DNA from: Prolixibacteraceae bacterium
GTDB lineage: Bacteria > Bacteroidota > Bacteroidia > Bacteroidales > Prolixibacteraceae
Direction: 5' to 3'
Length of the DNA stretch: 43,415 bases
Assembly: GCA_028377305.1 (NCBI GenBank)
Contig: JAONJW010000020.1
Location: 1-43,415, forward strand
Shown here: positions 24,661 through 34,330 of the stretch, one piece after another
How positions within the stretch are numbered: the stretch's first letter is position 1
How the letters are laid out: the number at the start of each line of letters is the position of its first letter
The notes under the pieces: model-generated
What the model was told of the DNA's origin: nothing
Database searches by the model: none
What the model saw: only the letters and a program-made list of their open reading frames with translations
Program-made: the position numbers and the translations under genes

Positions 24661-25024
24661 TATTCAAACCTAATTACTGATAAGTAATCATCCGTTAAAA
24701 TTAATTCACTAATCACTTTCTTCATTCAATAACAATAATTTCCATTTCTTTATAAGATACGGAATATTTCAATCACAAAATAAATGGATGGTTACATCCA
24801 ATTACTGAAATAAAGATAGTACTATCAACTGCAATGATTACCGAGAAATACTTAAAATTGAACCTAAAACTAAGTAACTGATTTCACTTTTCAAAGCAAT
24901 CGCGTGATTTTATTACAATAATCCACTTCCATAAACTGTTTTCTTACTATTTAAAACCACTAACCCGATCTGCTGAAGTAGCGATATGGTCACCCAAGCG
25001 ACAAATAATTTATTACATATAAAG
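24661..25024. other. Intergenic spacer between the RNA candidate and the gltD terminator
   Basis: About 360 bases of AT-rich sequence. I see no gene, repeat or convincing promoter in it. Confidence 0.5.
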
Positions 25025-25051
25025 AAAGAGCGTTCTAAATGAACACTCTTT
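25025..25051 (-). terminator. Terminator of gltBD
   Basis: The arms aaagagcgttc and gaacactcttt flank a 5-nt loop, with one imperfect pair. A T-rich tail follows on the minus strand. It lies 39 bases after the gltD stop. Confidence 0.65.
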
Positions 25052-25089
25052 GTATGGAAGAATATAATTTTATGTGTAATAAGATCCGC

Positions 25090-26502
25090 TTATTTCTGTA
25101 GGAAGGCATCAATGGATTCAGCAGCATCACGTCCACTTCTCATGGCACGAACCACTAAACTAGCACCTGTAGTCACATCACCAGCAGCAAAAACTTTACC
25201 CAAACTAGTTATATTATCCTCACTAGCTACGTTTCCTCTTTGGTCTATATTCACACCTAATGAATCAATTAAACCTTTATGAACAGGACTAACAAATCCC
25301 ATCGATAGGAAAACAATATCTATATCTAAGATTTCCGATGTTCCTTCAATCTCTACAGGGACATAACGACCATCTTTTGTTTGCCACTCGACTTCTACTA
25401 TCTCAACTTGCTTAAGCACACCATTTTCACCAATAAAGCGCTTTGTAGACATACTCCAACGTCTTTCACAACCTTCTTTATGTGAACTTGAAGTTCGAAG
25501 CACATTAGGCCAATATGGCCATGGATTATCCTCTACACGCTCTTCACTTGGCTTAGGCATAATCTCTATTTGAAGTACTGATTTTGCTTTTTGGCGAATG
25601 GAAGTACCAACACAATCTGAACCTGTATCCCCACCACCAATAACCAATACATGTTTACCTTTGGCAGAAATTTTCTCTTCTTTAATCTTCTCTCCACCAA
25701 TGGTTTTATTCTGTTGAGACAAAAAGTCCATGGCAAAATGAATTCCTTCTAATTCACGACCTTCCACCTGTAAGTCTCTAGGCTTCATGGCTCCACATGC
25801 TAACAATACAGCATCAAATTGCTTATCTAATTCTTCATGACTGATATCTAAACCAACCTCGGTATCCGCCTGAAAGTGAATACCCTCTAACTTTAGAACA
25901 GATAGCCTACGATCAATAATATTTTTATTCAACTTGAAATCAGGAATACCATATCGAAGTAATCCCCCAAATTTTTTATCTTTTTCAAATACTGTTACTT
26001 CATGACCTGCTTGATTCAACCAATATGCCGAGGTTAATCCAGCAGGACCTGAACCTATTACCGCTACCTTCTTCCCACTACGACAAGCTGGCTTTTGTGG
26101 AATAACATAGCCTTCTTCAAATGCCTTTTCAACCACCGAAGCTTCATTCTCACGAATCGTTACAGCTTCATCATGAATGGCCAATACACATGATTTCTCA
26201 CAAAGAGCAGGACAAACTCTTCCTGTAAATTCAGGAAATGGATTGGTCGAAGTAAGGATGTGATATGCTTCCTTGTGCTCTCCTTGATATATCGCATTTT
26301 GCCATTCAGGCATTTTACTACCAACAGGACAACCCCAGTGACAAAAAGGCACACCACAGTCCATACATCGAGAGGCTTGCAACTGTCTGTCTCTATAATT
26401 TAAAGTTTGCTCTACCTCTCCAAAATCATATATTCTCTCAAGTACAGGACGATATCCTCCCTCTTTTCTTTCTATTTCAATAAAACCTTTTGGATTACCC
26501 AT
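25090..26502 (-). CDS. gltD: Glutamate synthase small subunit
   Basis: NADPH-oxidising beta subunit that passes electrons to GltB for glutamate formation from glutamine and 2-oxoglutarate. 470 residues. The N-terminal adrenodoxin-like region carries two cysteine groups for [4Fe-4S] clusters (CMDCGVPFCHWGCP and CPALCEKSC). An FAD-binding Rossmann fold follows (VAVIGSGPAGLTSAYWLNQAG), then the NADPH fold (HVLVIGGGDTGSDCVG) and the C-terminal FAD motif GKVFAAGDVTTGASLVV. It begins 52 bases after the gltB stop and is co-transcribed. Confidence 0.95.
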   Translation of the reverse strand: MGNPKGFIEIERKEGGYRPVLERIYDFGEVEQTLNYRDRQLQASRCMDCGVPFCHWGCPVGSKMPEWQNAIYQGEHKEAYHILTSTNPFPEFTGRVCPALCEKSCVLAIHDEAVTIRENEASVVEKAFEEGYVIPQKPACRSGKKVAVIGSGPAGLTSAYWLNQAGHEVTVFEKDKKFGGLLRYGIPDFKLNKNIIDRRLSVLKLEGIHFQADTEVGLDISHEELDKQFDAVLLACGAMKPRDLQVEGRELEGIHFAMDFLSQQNKTIGGEKIKEEKISAKGKHVLVIGGGDTGSDCVGTSIRQKAKSVLQIEIMPKPSEERVEDNPWPYWPNVLRTSSSHKEGCERRWSMSTKRFIGENGVLKQVEIVEVEWQTKDGRYVPVEIEGTSEILDIDIVFLSMGFVSPVHKGLIDSLGVNIDQRGNVASEDNITSLGKVFAAGDVTTGASLVVRAMRSGRDAAESIDAFLQK

Positions 26503-26554
26503 GATCTTTAATTTTAAATCGTTTCACTTACTTTTTTTTGATCAACAATCCCGA

Positions 26555-29500
26555 TTACTCATGTCTTGAAGGATCGTCTTCTGCCAACTGAAGCTTTCGA
26601 TTCAGTTCTGCAAGCTTCATCTCATTTAAAACTTTCTTATACTCTAAAGGAATAACCTTGATAAACTTTGGCAAACTCTCTTCCCAATTAGAAAGGATAT
26701 TTGCAGCCAACGCGCTTTGGGTATAATCCATGTGTTTACTAATAATTTGCTGCAATTCACGAATATCGGAACGATCTTCAACAGGATTTAATTCAACCAA
26801 TCCTTTGTTACAGAAATATTCAAAATCACCATTTACATCATACACATAAGCGATTCCCCCACTCATACCAGCAGCAAAGTTTTTTCCTGTCTCTCCAAGG
26901 ACAACGACACGTCCTCCGGTCATATATTCACAACAGTGATCTCCACTCCCTTCAACCACAGCAGTTGCTCCAGAATTTCTTACAGCAAAACGCTCCCCTG
27001 CAATCCCTCTGATATAAACTTCCCCACTTGTGGCTCCATAGAGCGTGGTATTCCCAACAATAATGTTATCCTCTGGAACAAATGTAGATGCCGACGGTGG
27101 AACCACAATAATACGTCCTCCCGATAATCCTTTTCCAAGATAATCATTCGAATCACCTTGCAAACGAAAGACAATACCTTTGGCTAAGAACGCTCCGAAA
27201 CTCTGCCCTGCAGAGCCATGGAAAATAGAGTGAATGGTATTATCAGGCAATCCTTCTTCACCATATTTCTTTGACACCTCTCCAGACAACAGTGCTCCAA
27301 CCGTACGGTCAGTATTTTGAACAGGGAAATCAAACCATACCATATCTTTGTTTTTAATCGCTTTCTTGGCAGTCTGCAACATTTGTGTGTCTAAAAGCTT
27401 GGAATAGTCACGATCCATCATATGTGTATTATGGATATCAAATTTATTCACTTCCGCTGGTACATGGATTAATTTTGAAAGGTCCACCCCTTGCATCTTC
27501 CAATGCAACAAATCATCATTGGTTTCTAGCAAATCAGCACGCCCCACAATATCATCAAATTTCTTAAAACCTAACTCTGCAAGGTTCTCTCGAATCTCTT
27601 CTGCAATAAATCTAAAGAAGTTAATTACGTTCTGTGATTTTCCTAAGAATCGCTGTCTCAACTCTTCACTCTGCGTTGCAATACCTGCAGGACAAGTATT
27701 CAAATGACACTTTCGCATCATGACACACCCTAATACAATCAATGCCGAAGTAGAGAACCCAAACTCCTCTGCTCCCAGTAATGCTAATTTCACCACATCA
27801 GTACCATTCTTAAGCTGTCCATCTGCTTGAAGTTTCACACGCCCCCTGAGGTTGTTCATCACCAGGGTCTGTTGAGTCTCTGCAATGCCCATCTCAACCG
27901 GAAGGCCTGCGTGCTTGATAGAACTCATTGGAGAAGCTCCTGTTCCTCCATCAGAACCGCTAATTACTATCAAGTCAGAATGTGCTTTAGACACACCCGC
28001 TGCAATAGTTCCAACTCCCACTTCGGATACTAATTTAACCGAGATTTTCGCTTGAGGATTCACGCACTTCAAATCATAAATCAGCTGAGAAAGATCCTCA
28101 ATTGAGTAGATATCATGATGTGGTGGTGGTGATATCAATGTAATACCTGGTGTAGAATTACGTGTCTTCGCAATAATCTTATTCACCTTAAATCCTGGCA
28201 ACTGCCCTCCTTCACCTGGTTTTGCCCCTTGGGCAACCTTAATCTGTAGCTCATCAGCATTCACCAAGTAGTTGTTGGTTACACCAAAACGTCCTGACGC
28301 AATCTGTTTGATAGAACTTCTTGTATTTCTAGAGAACCTTGATGGATCTTCCCCTCCTTCTCCAGTATTACTTCTACCTCCGATAGCATTCATTGCTATT
28401 GCCAATGCCTCATGCGCCTCTTTAGAAATAGATCCATAAGACATCGCTCCGGTTACAAATCGTCTCATGATATTCTCGACGGGCTCAACCTCAGATATAT
28501 CAATAGGATTTTTCTTCCACTTCAATAAACCACGAATAAATGCAGGTTTGGTATTCTCCTCATCCACTAGTTTACTATACTTCTTGTACATCTTGTAGTC
28601 ATTAACTTTGGTTGACCACTGTAACAATCCAATAGTTTGTGGATTCCAAGCATGATGTTCTCCATCTTGTCGATAAGAAAACACTCCACTTGATTTAGGA
28701 GTAAAATTATCTTGTGTACTCTCAAATGCTTGGTCATGAAAATATACTACCTCTTTGAAAATCTCTCCATAAGAGATCCCACCAATTCTTGATGGGGTAC
28801 CTTTAAAATATTTATCCACAATTTCGTCACCGATCCCCACAGCTTCAAACAGCTGTGCTCCATGATAAGAACGCAATGTGGAGATTCCCATCTTAGATAA
28901 CACTTTAAGTAGACCAGCATCGATAGACTTGATAAAATTCTTACGTGCTTCTGAATAATCCTTATTTATCTCACCCTTAGATACCATCTCATTAATAGAT
29001 GCAAAAGATAAATAAGGATTGACAGCACTAGCACCATATCCAACAAGAAGGGCAAAATGCATCACCTCACGAGGTTCTGCACTCTCTACAATTAACCCCA
29101 CTTGCATACGCTTCTTCTTCTCAATCAAATAGTGATGAACCGCTGAGGTCGCAAGAAGCGATGGGATTGGTGCCATCTCTGGACTTATGTGTCGGTCTGA
29201 AAGGATTATAAAATTTTTATTTTGATCTACAGCCTCTTCCGCCTTCTTCAACATCACATCAATAGCTTTCTTTAGCCCTACTTCTCCTTCGGACTTACGG
29301 AAAACCATTGGTATGATCGCATGGGTAAATGAGTCATGCTTGAGATCTTTAATCTTCCCTAAATCAGTGTTGGTGATAATTGGACTATCAAATTTGACCA
29401 ACTTACAGTGATCAGGAGTGTCTTCAAGAATATTTGTACTTAACGATCCAATATAGTTCGTTAATGACATCACCAATCCTTCACGAATAGGATCTATTGG

Positions 29501-31072
29501 CGGATTTGTCACCTGTGCAAACAACTGTCTAAAATAAGAAAATAGACGTTGTGGCTTTTCAGAGAATACTGCAAAAGGCACATCGTTCCCCATAGATCCA
29601 GTAGGTTCTTTTCCCGTTTCAGCCATCGGCTTCAGAATCTGAGTTAGATCCTCTTTTGAATAACCGAAAGTCTTAGAATAAAGGTTATACTCTTTGCCCA
29701 TACTAGACGGAACTCTCTGTTTCACCGCTAGTTCATCCATCATTAGACGGTTCTCTTTTAACCAGTTTACATATGGATAACGACGAGATATATCTGCTTT
29801 CACCTCTTTGTCTGGTATAATGATACCTAACTTAGTGTCTACCAGCAGTAGTTTCCCTGGACGCAGACGACCTTTCTCTTTAATCTCTTCTGCATCAAAG
29901 GTCTGTACCCCAACTTCTGATCCCATCACAATCATGTCATTTTTTGTAATCACATAACGAGATGGACGCAATCCATTTCTATCTAATGTTCCTCCAATAT
30001 ATCGTCCATCAGAAAAAACAATTGAAGCTGGACCATCCCATGGCTCCATGAGAGTCGAATGATACTCATAAAAACCTTTAAGACTGTCAGGAATAGGGTT
30101 TTTCTTATTAAAAGACTCTGGAATCAACATACACATTGAATGAGGCAATGTTCGCCCAGTCATATGTAAAAACTCCAAAGTATTATCTAGAGAAGCTGAG
30201 TCAGATTTTCCTGGCTCAACAATAGGATATAGCTTTTTAATCTCCTCTCCAAAAACTTCTGACTTACACAAACTTTCGCGAGCCCCCATCCACAATCGGT
30301 TCCCTTTTACGGTGTTAATCTCACCATTGTGTGCCATCATACGGAAAGGTTGTGCAAGATCCCATGTAGGAAAAGTGTTTGTACTAAATCGGCTATGCAC
30401 CAAAGCGATTGCACTCTTAAAATCTGGGTCCGTTAAATCAGTAAAGTAATCCCTTAACTGATCTGGTGTTAACATCCCTTTGTAAATAATTACTTTAGAA
30501 GATAAACTACAAACATAAAAAGCTTCAGCTTCCTTTAAAGTAGAGTTACGGATTTCATCTTCCGCCTGTTTTCTAACTAAATATAGTTTACGTTCTAACA
30601 CGTCCCTTTCATAGTCTCCTGAATAGAATACCTGTTGAATAGATGGCTCTGTTCGAAGGGCAATCTCTCCAACATGACGACTATCTACTGGAACATCTCT
30701 CCATGTTAACAGAGACAAACCTTCTGCAACAGCATACTTATCTAATACCTGACGGCACAATGCTGCGTCCTCTTCGTTATTAGGAAGAAAAATTAAGCCA
30801 GTACCATAGCTTCCTAGTTTTTCAGATACTCCTATCCCTTTAGATAGATAAAAACTATGTGGCACTTGTAGTAAGATTCCCGCTCCATCACCCGTTTGGT
30901 TATCTGAGCTCGTTGCACCACGATGATCCATATTACGAAGGACAACGAGCCCTCGCTTTACAATATCATGTGATGGCACCCCTTTAATATGTGCAACAAA
31001 ACCAATTCCACACGCGTCATGTTCATGGACAGAATCATAAAGACCCTGAGCCTTAGGAAATCTTCTCTGCAT
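26555..31072 (-). CDS. gltB: Glutamate synthase large subunit
   Basis: 1505 residues, the normal length for the NADPH-dependent alpha subunit. A class II glutamine amidotransferase domain begins after a short propeptide, with the nucleophile Cys21 in HEHDACGIGFVAH. The central and FMN-binding synthase domains follow, including AMSYGSISKEAHEALAIAMN, GEGGEDPSRF, KPGEGGQLPG and ISGSDGGTGASP. The [3Fe-4S] cysteines are in CVMMRKCHLNTCPAG. The C-terminal GXGXG beta-helix domain has GLSGGRIIV and MTGGRVVVLG. It supplies glutamate for nitrogen assimilation. A good promoter lies at 31209-31239. Confidence 0.96.
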   Translation of the reverse strand: MQRRFPKAQGLYDSVHEHDACGIGFVAHIKGVPSHDIVKRGLVVLRNMDHRGATSSDNQTGDGAGILLQVPHSFYLSKGIGVSEKLGSYGTGLIFLPNNEEDAALCRQVLDKYAVAEGLSLLTWRDVPVDSRHVGEIALRTEPSIQQVFYSGDYERDVLERKLYLVRKQAEDEIRNSTLKEAEAFYVCSLSSKVIIYKGMLTPDQLRDYFTDLTDPDFKSAIALVHSRFSTNTFPTWDLAQPFRMMAHNGEINTVKGNRLWMGARESLCKSEVFGEEIKKLYPIVEPGKSDSASLDNTLEFLHMTGRTLPHSMCMLIPESFNKKNPIPDSLKGFYEYHSTLMEPWDGPASIVFSDGRYIGGTLDRNGLRPSRYVITKNDMIVMGSEVGVQTFDAEEIKEKGRLRPGKLLLVDTKLGIIIPDKEVKADISRRYPYVNWLKENRLMMDELAVKQRVPSSMGKEYNLYSKTFGYSKEDLTQILKPMAETGKEPTGSMGNDVPFAVFSEKPQRLFSYFRQLFAQVTNPPIDPIREGLVMSLTNYIGSLSTNILEDTPDHCKLVKFDSPIITNTDLGKIKDLKHDSFTHAIIPMVFRKSEGEVGLKKAIDVMLKKAEEAVDQNKNFIILSDRHISPEMAPIPSLLATSAVHHYLIEKKKRMQVGLIVESAEPREVMHFALLVGYGASAVNPYLSFASINEMVSKGEINKDYSEARKNFIKSIDAGLLKVLSKMGISTLRSYHGAQLFEAVGIGDEIVDKYFKGTPSRIGGISYGEIFKEVVYFHDQAFESTQDNFTPKSSGVFSYRQDGEHHAWNPQTIGLLQWSTKVNDYKMYKKYSKLVDEENTKPAFIRGLLKWKKNPIDISEVEPVENIMRRFVTGAMSYGSISKEAHEALAIAMNAIGGRSNTGEGGEDPSRFSRNTRSSIKQIASGRFGVTNNYLVNADELQIKVAQGAKPGEGGQLPGFKVNKIIAKTRNSTPGITLISPPPHHDIYSIEDLSQLIYDLKCVNPQAKISVKLVSEVGVGTIAAGVSKAHSDLIVISGSDGGTGASPMSSIKHAGLPVEMGIAETQQTLVMNNLRGRVKLQADGQLKNGTDVVKLALLGAEEFGFSTSALIVLGCVMMRKCHLNTCPAGIATQSEELRQRFLGKSQNVINFFRFIAEEIRENLAELGFKKFDDIVGRADLLETNDDLLHWKMQGVDLSKLIHVPAEVNKFDIHNTHMMDRDYSKLLDTQMLQTAKKAIKNKDMVWFDFPVQNTDRTVGALLSGEVSKKYGEEGLPDNTIHSIFHGSAGQSFGAFLAKGIVFRLQGDSNDYLGKGLSGGRIIVVPPSASTFVPEDNIIVGNTTLYGATSGEVYIRGIAGERFAVRNSGATAVVEGSGDHCCEYMTGGRVVVLGETGKNFAAGMSGGIAYVYDVNGDFEYFCNKGLVELNPVEDRSDIRELQQIISKHMDYTQSALAANILSNWEESLPKFIKVIPLEYKKVLNEMKLAELNRKLQLAEDDPSRHE

Positions 31073-31208
31073 AATATATCGTATTTTACTTGTATTTTAG
31101 AAAACGAAATTCACATTCTGAGACACTATATTTTTGAAGTAAAAAGAAACCCAATTGAATAAATTACAATTAATAAGCAATTTGATAGTTTTTCTCAGAA
31201 TCTGTAAG

Positions 31209-31239
31209 CAAATATACAATTCAAATATATTATTACAAA
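31209..31239 (-). promoter_or_regulatory. Promoter of gltBD with both -33 and -7 elements
   Basis: On the minus strand TTTG (31239-31236) is followed after 19 bases by TATATTTG (31216-31209). This is the best match in the window to the Bacteroidota consensus and gives a leader of about 130 bases. A second TATATTTG lies at 31229-31222. Confidence 0.6.
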
Positions 31240-31529
31240 TAGTGCAACAGCTTTAAAACATCTAAACTTCAATAGAATTGATCTGAAGTTAAAATAAACT
31301 CCGCCATATCAATGAGTTAGCAACACATTAAATTAATGTTAACAAAAAACAAGACAAACTTACAAATCGTCAACATATATGCAATCTAAAACCATAATGA
31401 AAGATTTTACCCCCATATTCTTTCTTACAAGCAAGAAATACTGCATCACATTTTACTTGGCGATCCTTGGATATCGATCGATTGACAGTTAATGGGAAGT
31501 AAAATTCTATGGGATAAACAGAACTAAGT
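31240..31529 (-). other. Rest of the spacer between gltB and the anchored envelope protein; possible short coding stretch
   Basis: The 457-base spacer (31073-31529) holds the gltB promoter. A minus-strand frame ending at 31370 has a protein-like last 35 residues (RSISKDRQVKCDAVFLACKK, EYGGKIFHYGFRLHI). It has no convincing start and its first part overlaps the end of the 31530 gene. It may be a decayed gene end. Confidence 0.3.
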
Positions 31530-32696
31530 TTAAGGCTTATTATCTCTCTTTTGTTTATGATAAGTGGCCCACTTGCCGGAATAAAAACCCATCGTAAATG
31601 GCACAACCAATATGACGACAAATAGCAATATCAAATAGATCAATATCGATGAAATCATATCCTTCAGCTGCTGAATCGCTGTTTTAGTGACCTCCACTCC
31701 CAACTTGTTCATCTCCTTGAAAGCAACCGCACGTTCTCGTTGTACAATCGAATCTAAAGCGGCTCGTTCTCTTAAAATCATTGAGTCTAATGCGACACGC
31801 TCATTATGTAGCACTTTTAACGAATAAGACCACTGCTGGTTCAACTGAATTAGCAGAGGAGAGGTCTCCTCAATCAACTGGTTCAAACCTTGTTGGAATC
31901 GTTCAGGGCTCTGTTCGACTAGTTTATTAAATCGATCAATTTTAATGCTAATTGAATCTAGTGTTGCTTGAACATTCACAGAGTCTACACCTGCATTTAT
32001 CGCAATCAGTTGGGTTTCCCATTTTAGTTGACTCGAAAGAGCCGAAGATTTAAACTGTAACTGACTATTTAATTCAGACATCACCTGAGGTAATGTACCT
32101 GTAGTTACAATAAAAGCTGTATCTGGTATCTGATTAAATTCATTATAATCTTGTAATGGGGTGGTACGAACAAAATCGAGATTAGTGATCGGATGATCTT
32201 GAACATATTGCATTACAAATTCATAGCTATCGTTATATTTGCTTTTATGTAGTGTTTCTTTTGCGAATTCATCGAAATTTTGTCGCATCTGATTTACACA
32301 ATTCGATAAAATGTTGGTCGAGTCTTTGGATATCGTTTTAAACTCTTCGCTCTCAATATAACGCCCTACCTGTTCAAGAAAAATCCAAGTATCCACAAAA
32401 GCATATAGAGGGGGATTTTGATATACAACTTCCTCAACCCCTCTTATAAAATTTAATTTTAATATTAACACTTGCTGCTTTACAATGACATCTGTTGTTT
32501 GATCTTGCAGCGAGTCACAGGCATCATTAAAATTTAATACTAGTTGATTTCCTGCCCTATAGAGAAGGTTTCTAGTATTAATCTCATAATTAGTCAATGG
32601 CTCCTGTTCTGTCTCTAATTTTAGTAATGTACATTGAGAAAAGAGTACAATCATCAGAATGGATAATAATATATAACAGCAATGAGTACGTCGCAT
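31530..32696 (-). CDS. Unknown envelope protein with N-terminal signal and C-terminal membrane anchor
   Basis: 388 residues, no family recognised. The N-terminus is a hydrophobic signal ending LFSQC (possible lipidation site, but Gln before Cys is not a good lipobox). The body is almost entirely helical and acidic, with a coiled-coil region at about 235-340. There VALDSMILRERAALDSIVQR shows an internal ALDS-RER repeat. A single transmembrane helix near the end (SILIYLILLFVVILVVPFTM) is followed by a short basic tail. This two-end anchored, helical design suggests a periplasmic spacer or scaffold protein; that is inference. A perfect 9-bp hairpin (32719-32739) lies just before the start on the template. 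Confidence 0.6.
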   Translation of the reverse strand: MRRTHCCYILLSILMIVLFSQCTLLKLETEQEPLTNYEINTRNLLYRAGNQLVLNFNDACDSLQDQTTDVIVKQQVLILKLNFIRGVEEVVYQNPPLYAFVDTWIFLEQVGRYIESEEFKTISKDSTNILSNCVNQMRQNFDEFAKETLHKSKYNDSYEFVMQYVQDHPITNLDFVRTTPLQDYNEFNQIPDTAFIVTTGTLPQVMSELNSQLQFKSSALSSQLKWETQLIAINAGVDSVNVQATLDSISIKIDRFNKLVEQSPERFQQGLNQLIEETSPLLIQLNQQWSYSLKVLHNERVALDSMILRERAALDSIVQRERAVAFKEMNKLGVEVTKTAIQQLKDMISSILIYLILLFVVILVVPFTMGFYSGKWATYHKQKRDNKP

Positions 32697-32929
32697 AACA
32701 AGAAAATAAATTACAGTATTAAGAGGGCTACCCTCTTAAGTTATACAAATAAATAAAAAAACAGTTCATCAACGACATCTAAAGATCATCACATGACTTG
32801 TTTTATAGAAATAAAATAGATGGGAAGTAGCTCACACTCTAAAAAGTTATGAAATATACCCATATAACACTGAAATAATATATTAAAACGAGCAGATAGA
32901 TCGGAAACAAAAACTGTAAGTTAGTACTC

Positions 32930-33046
32930 TTACATTTCACACTGCACTTTAAAATCTTGTAAACGACCTTGTAAAACATCTACCTCTTTATCATTATTAC
33001 AGTAAGGACTACCTAAAAGCAATCTCTCGAAGATAAAATACTGATA
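32930..33046 (-). pseudogene. Possible gene fragment
   Basis: A 38-codon minus-strand frame bounded by a TGA at 33047 and a TAA at 32930. It reads YQYFIFERLLLGSPYCNNDK and then EVDVLQGRLQDFKVQCEM. The composition is protein-like, unlike the surrounding spacer, but it has no start codon and I cannot assign a family. Confidence 0.25.
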
Positions 33047-33090
33047 TCACAAAATCCTAGGGAGATGATACAGGAATAAAACGCACTTCC

Positions 33091-33244
33091 TTCGGCGGCA
33101 CTTTGTAAATTATTCGAAAATCATTCGAAAATACCACATCCATTTGATGTTATCGATGAATGATCTTCGAAGATACTTTGAAGTAAATTCGAAGCAAAGG
33201 GAGGGAAAACACGAACCATTCCCCTACCATTCCCCTACGATTAT
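33091..33244 (+). repeat. 11-nt phased inverted-tandem repeat element, copy 2 (CGAA type)
   Basis: 154 bases that divide into fourteen 11-nt units. Left units start at 33091, 33102, 33113, 33124 and 33135 (for example ttcggcggcac, ttcgaaaatca). The centre unit gatgttatcga is at 33146-33156. Right units start at 33157, 33168, 33179, 33190, 33201, 33212, 33223 and 33234 (for example cgaagatactt, tgaagtaaatt, cgaagcaaagg). The left head TTCG is the reverse complement of the right head CGAA. The centre GTTATCGATGRA, the ATTT before it, and right-flank AGGGGCT (33249) and AGAGTTAAA (33265) are shared with copy 1, where the first of these is inverted (AGCCCCT). The unit sequence differs while the phase is kept. 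Confidence 0.8.
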
Positions 33245-33841
33245 CTATAGGGGCTAGACATACAAGAGTTAAATGATTGGCTTCAACCCAAAAGGTAAAT
33301 GTAGTTAGGCTTTAACTAAAAGTATCCTTTAGACAAAAGTGCATTAATACTAAATGTTGCAAACTAACCTTTAGAAAGGACTAAATCATTACTATAGCTA
33401 TTAATAGTTTTAGACATTCTAAATCTGTAGCACCAGAAAATAGATATTACAAAGTAGGTCGCAGCCTTATGACAATAAACTTCACATCATATTACAGGTG
33501 TACTCCCAAATACAATTATTGCAATACTTTGATACATGCACTTTAGTAGCATTTGTGTATTTATTGACATTTTAAATATTTAAACACATAAACACTATTT
33601 AACTAAAAATACAATCCCTACACAAATTTGAGTTAGCACCCTATATTTCAACTCAATAACATCATAATAACATCCTTAAAAGATCGTTTCTAAAAATAGC
33701 ATTGACAATCGTCACTATTTATTTAACAAAAGATGCGTAATATCACGGTTCCGTAAGAATTTGTAGTAGTTTCACCGGGGCCATCACAAATGTGATTGAA
33801 AAGATTAGTAGTAAGTAAAATCGATAAACCTACATCATTTT

Positions 33842-34330
33842 ATGAAGATAGCAGAAAAAAAACTACAATATAAGATTTACGAGAATATAGATGAATTGCC
33901 TAAGAACTTTAAAGAGTTAGTTCTTCAAGCGAGAAAAGAGACAGGTAATGCTTATGCTCCTTACTCTCAGTTTAATGTTGGAGCCGCACTTCTTCTTTCG
34001 AATGACAAAATCGTTGGGGCCAACAATCAAGAAAATGCCGCTTTCCCATCCGGTTTATGTGCAGAACGAACGGCTGTTTTCTTTGCACAAAGCCAATATC
34101 CAGATGAAGCCATCGACGCAATTGCCATCACTGCATTTCACAATAACCAATTTACAAAAGAGACTATAAAACCATGTGGCGCATGTTGTCAGGTGTTGTC
34201 TGAGACAGAGAAAAGAGGGAAAAGACAAATGACTATCATTCTAGATGGACAAAATCAAATTGAAGTGATAGAAGGAGTTGAAACTCTTCTCCCATTTCAA
34301 TTCTCAGGAGAAGAACTTAAGCATCTTTAA
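33842..34330 (+). CDS. cdd: Cytidine deaminase
   Basis: Deaminates cytidine and deoxycytidine in pyrimidine salvage. 162 residues. Zinc site: CAERTAVFFAQ (Cys-Ala-Glu, with the catalytic Glu) and PCGACCQVL. The substrate loop is YAPYSQFNVGAALLL and the N-terminal fold matches homotetrameric CDAs. The extra 20 N-terminal residues are common in Bacteroidota members. Its last 14 bases overlap the end of the convergent pseudouridine synthase gene, so no terminator fits between them. Confidence 0.93.
   Translation: MKIAEKKLQYKIYENIDELPKNFKELVLQARKETGNAYAPYSQFNVGAALLLSNDKIVGANNQENAAFPSGLCAERTAVFFAQSQYPDEAIDAIAITAFHNNQFTKETIKPCGACCQVLSETEKRGKRQMTIILDGQNQIEVIEGVETLLPFQFSGEELKHL

Larger units (their letters stand above)
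32697..33841. other. Long intergenic region with a phased repeat element
   Basis: 1145 bases. Contents: a 9-bp perfect hairpin (ttaagaggg, loop cta, ccctcttaa) at 32719-32739, a short minus-strand protein-like fragment at 32930-33046, and the 11-nt phased element at 33091-33244. The 560 bases after that are AT-rich with no gene seen. The stretch at 33750-33785 is unusually GC-rich for this genome and lies in the likely leader of cdd, but it matches no riboswitch core that I know. Confidence 0.55.

Noticed and set aside
33740..33790. GC-rich stretch with ccggggcc and a small hairpin before cdd, considered as a riboswitch
   Set aside because: No match to any riboswitch core I know and no extended pairing.
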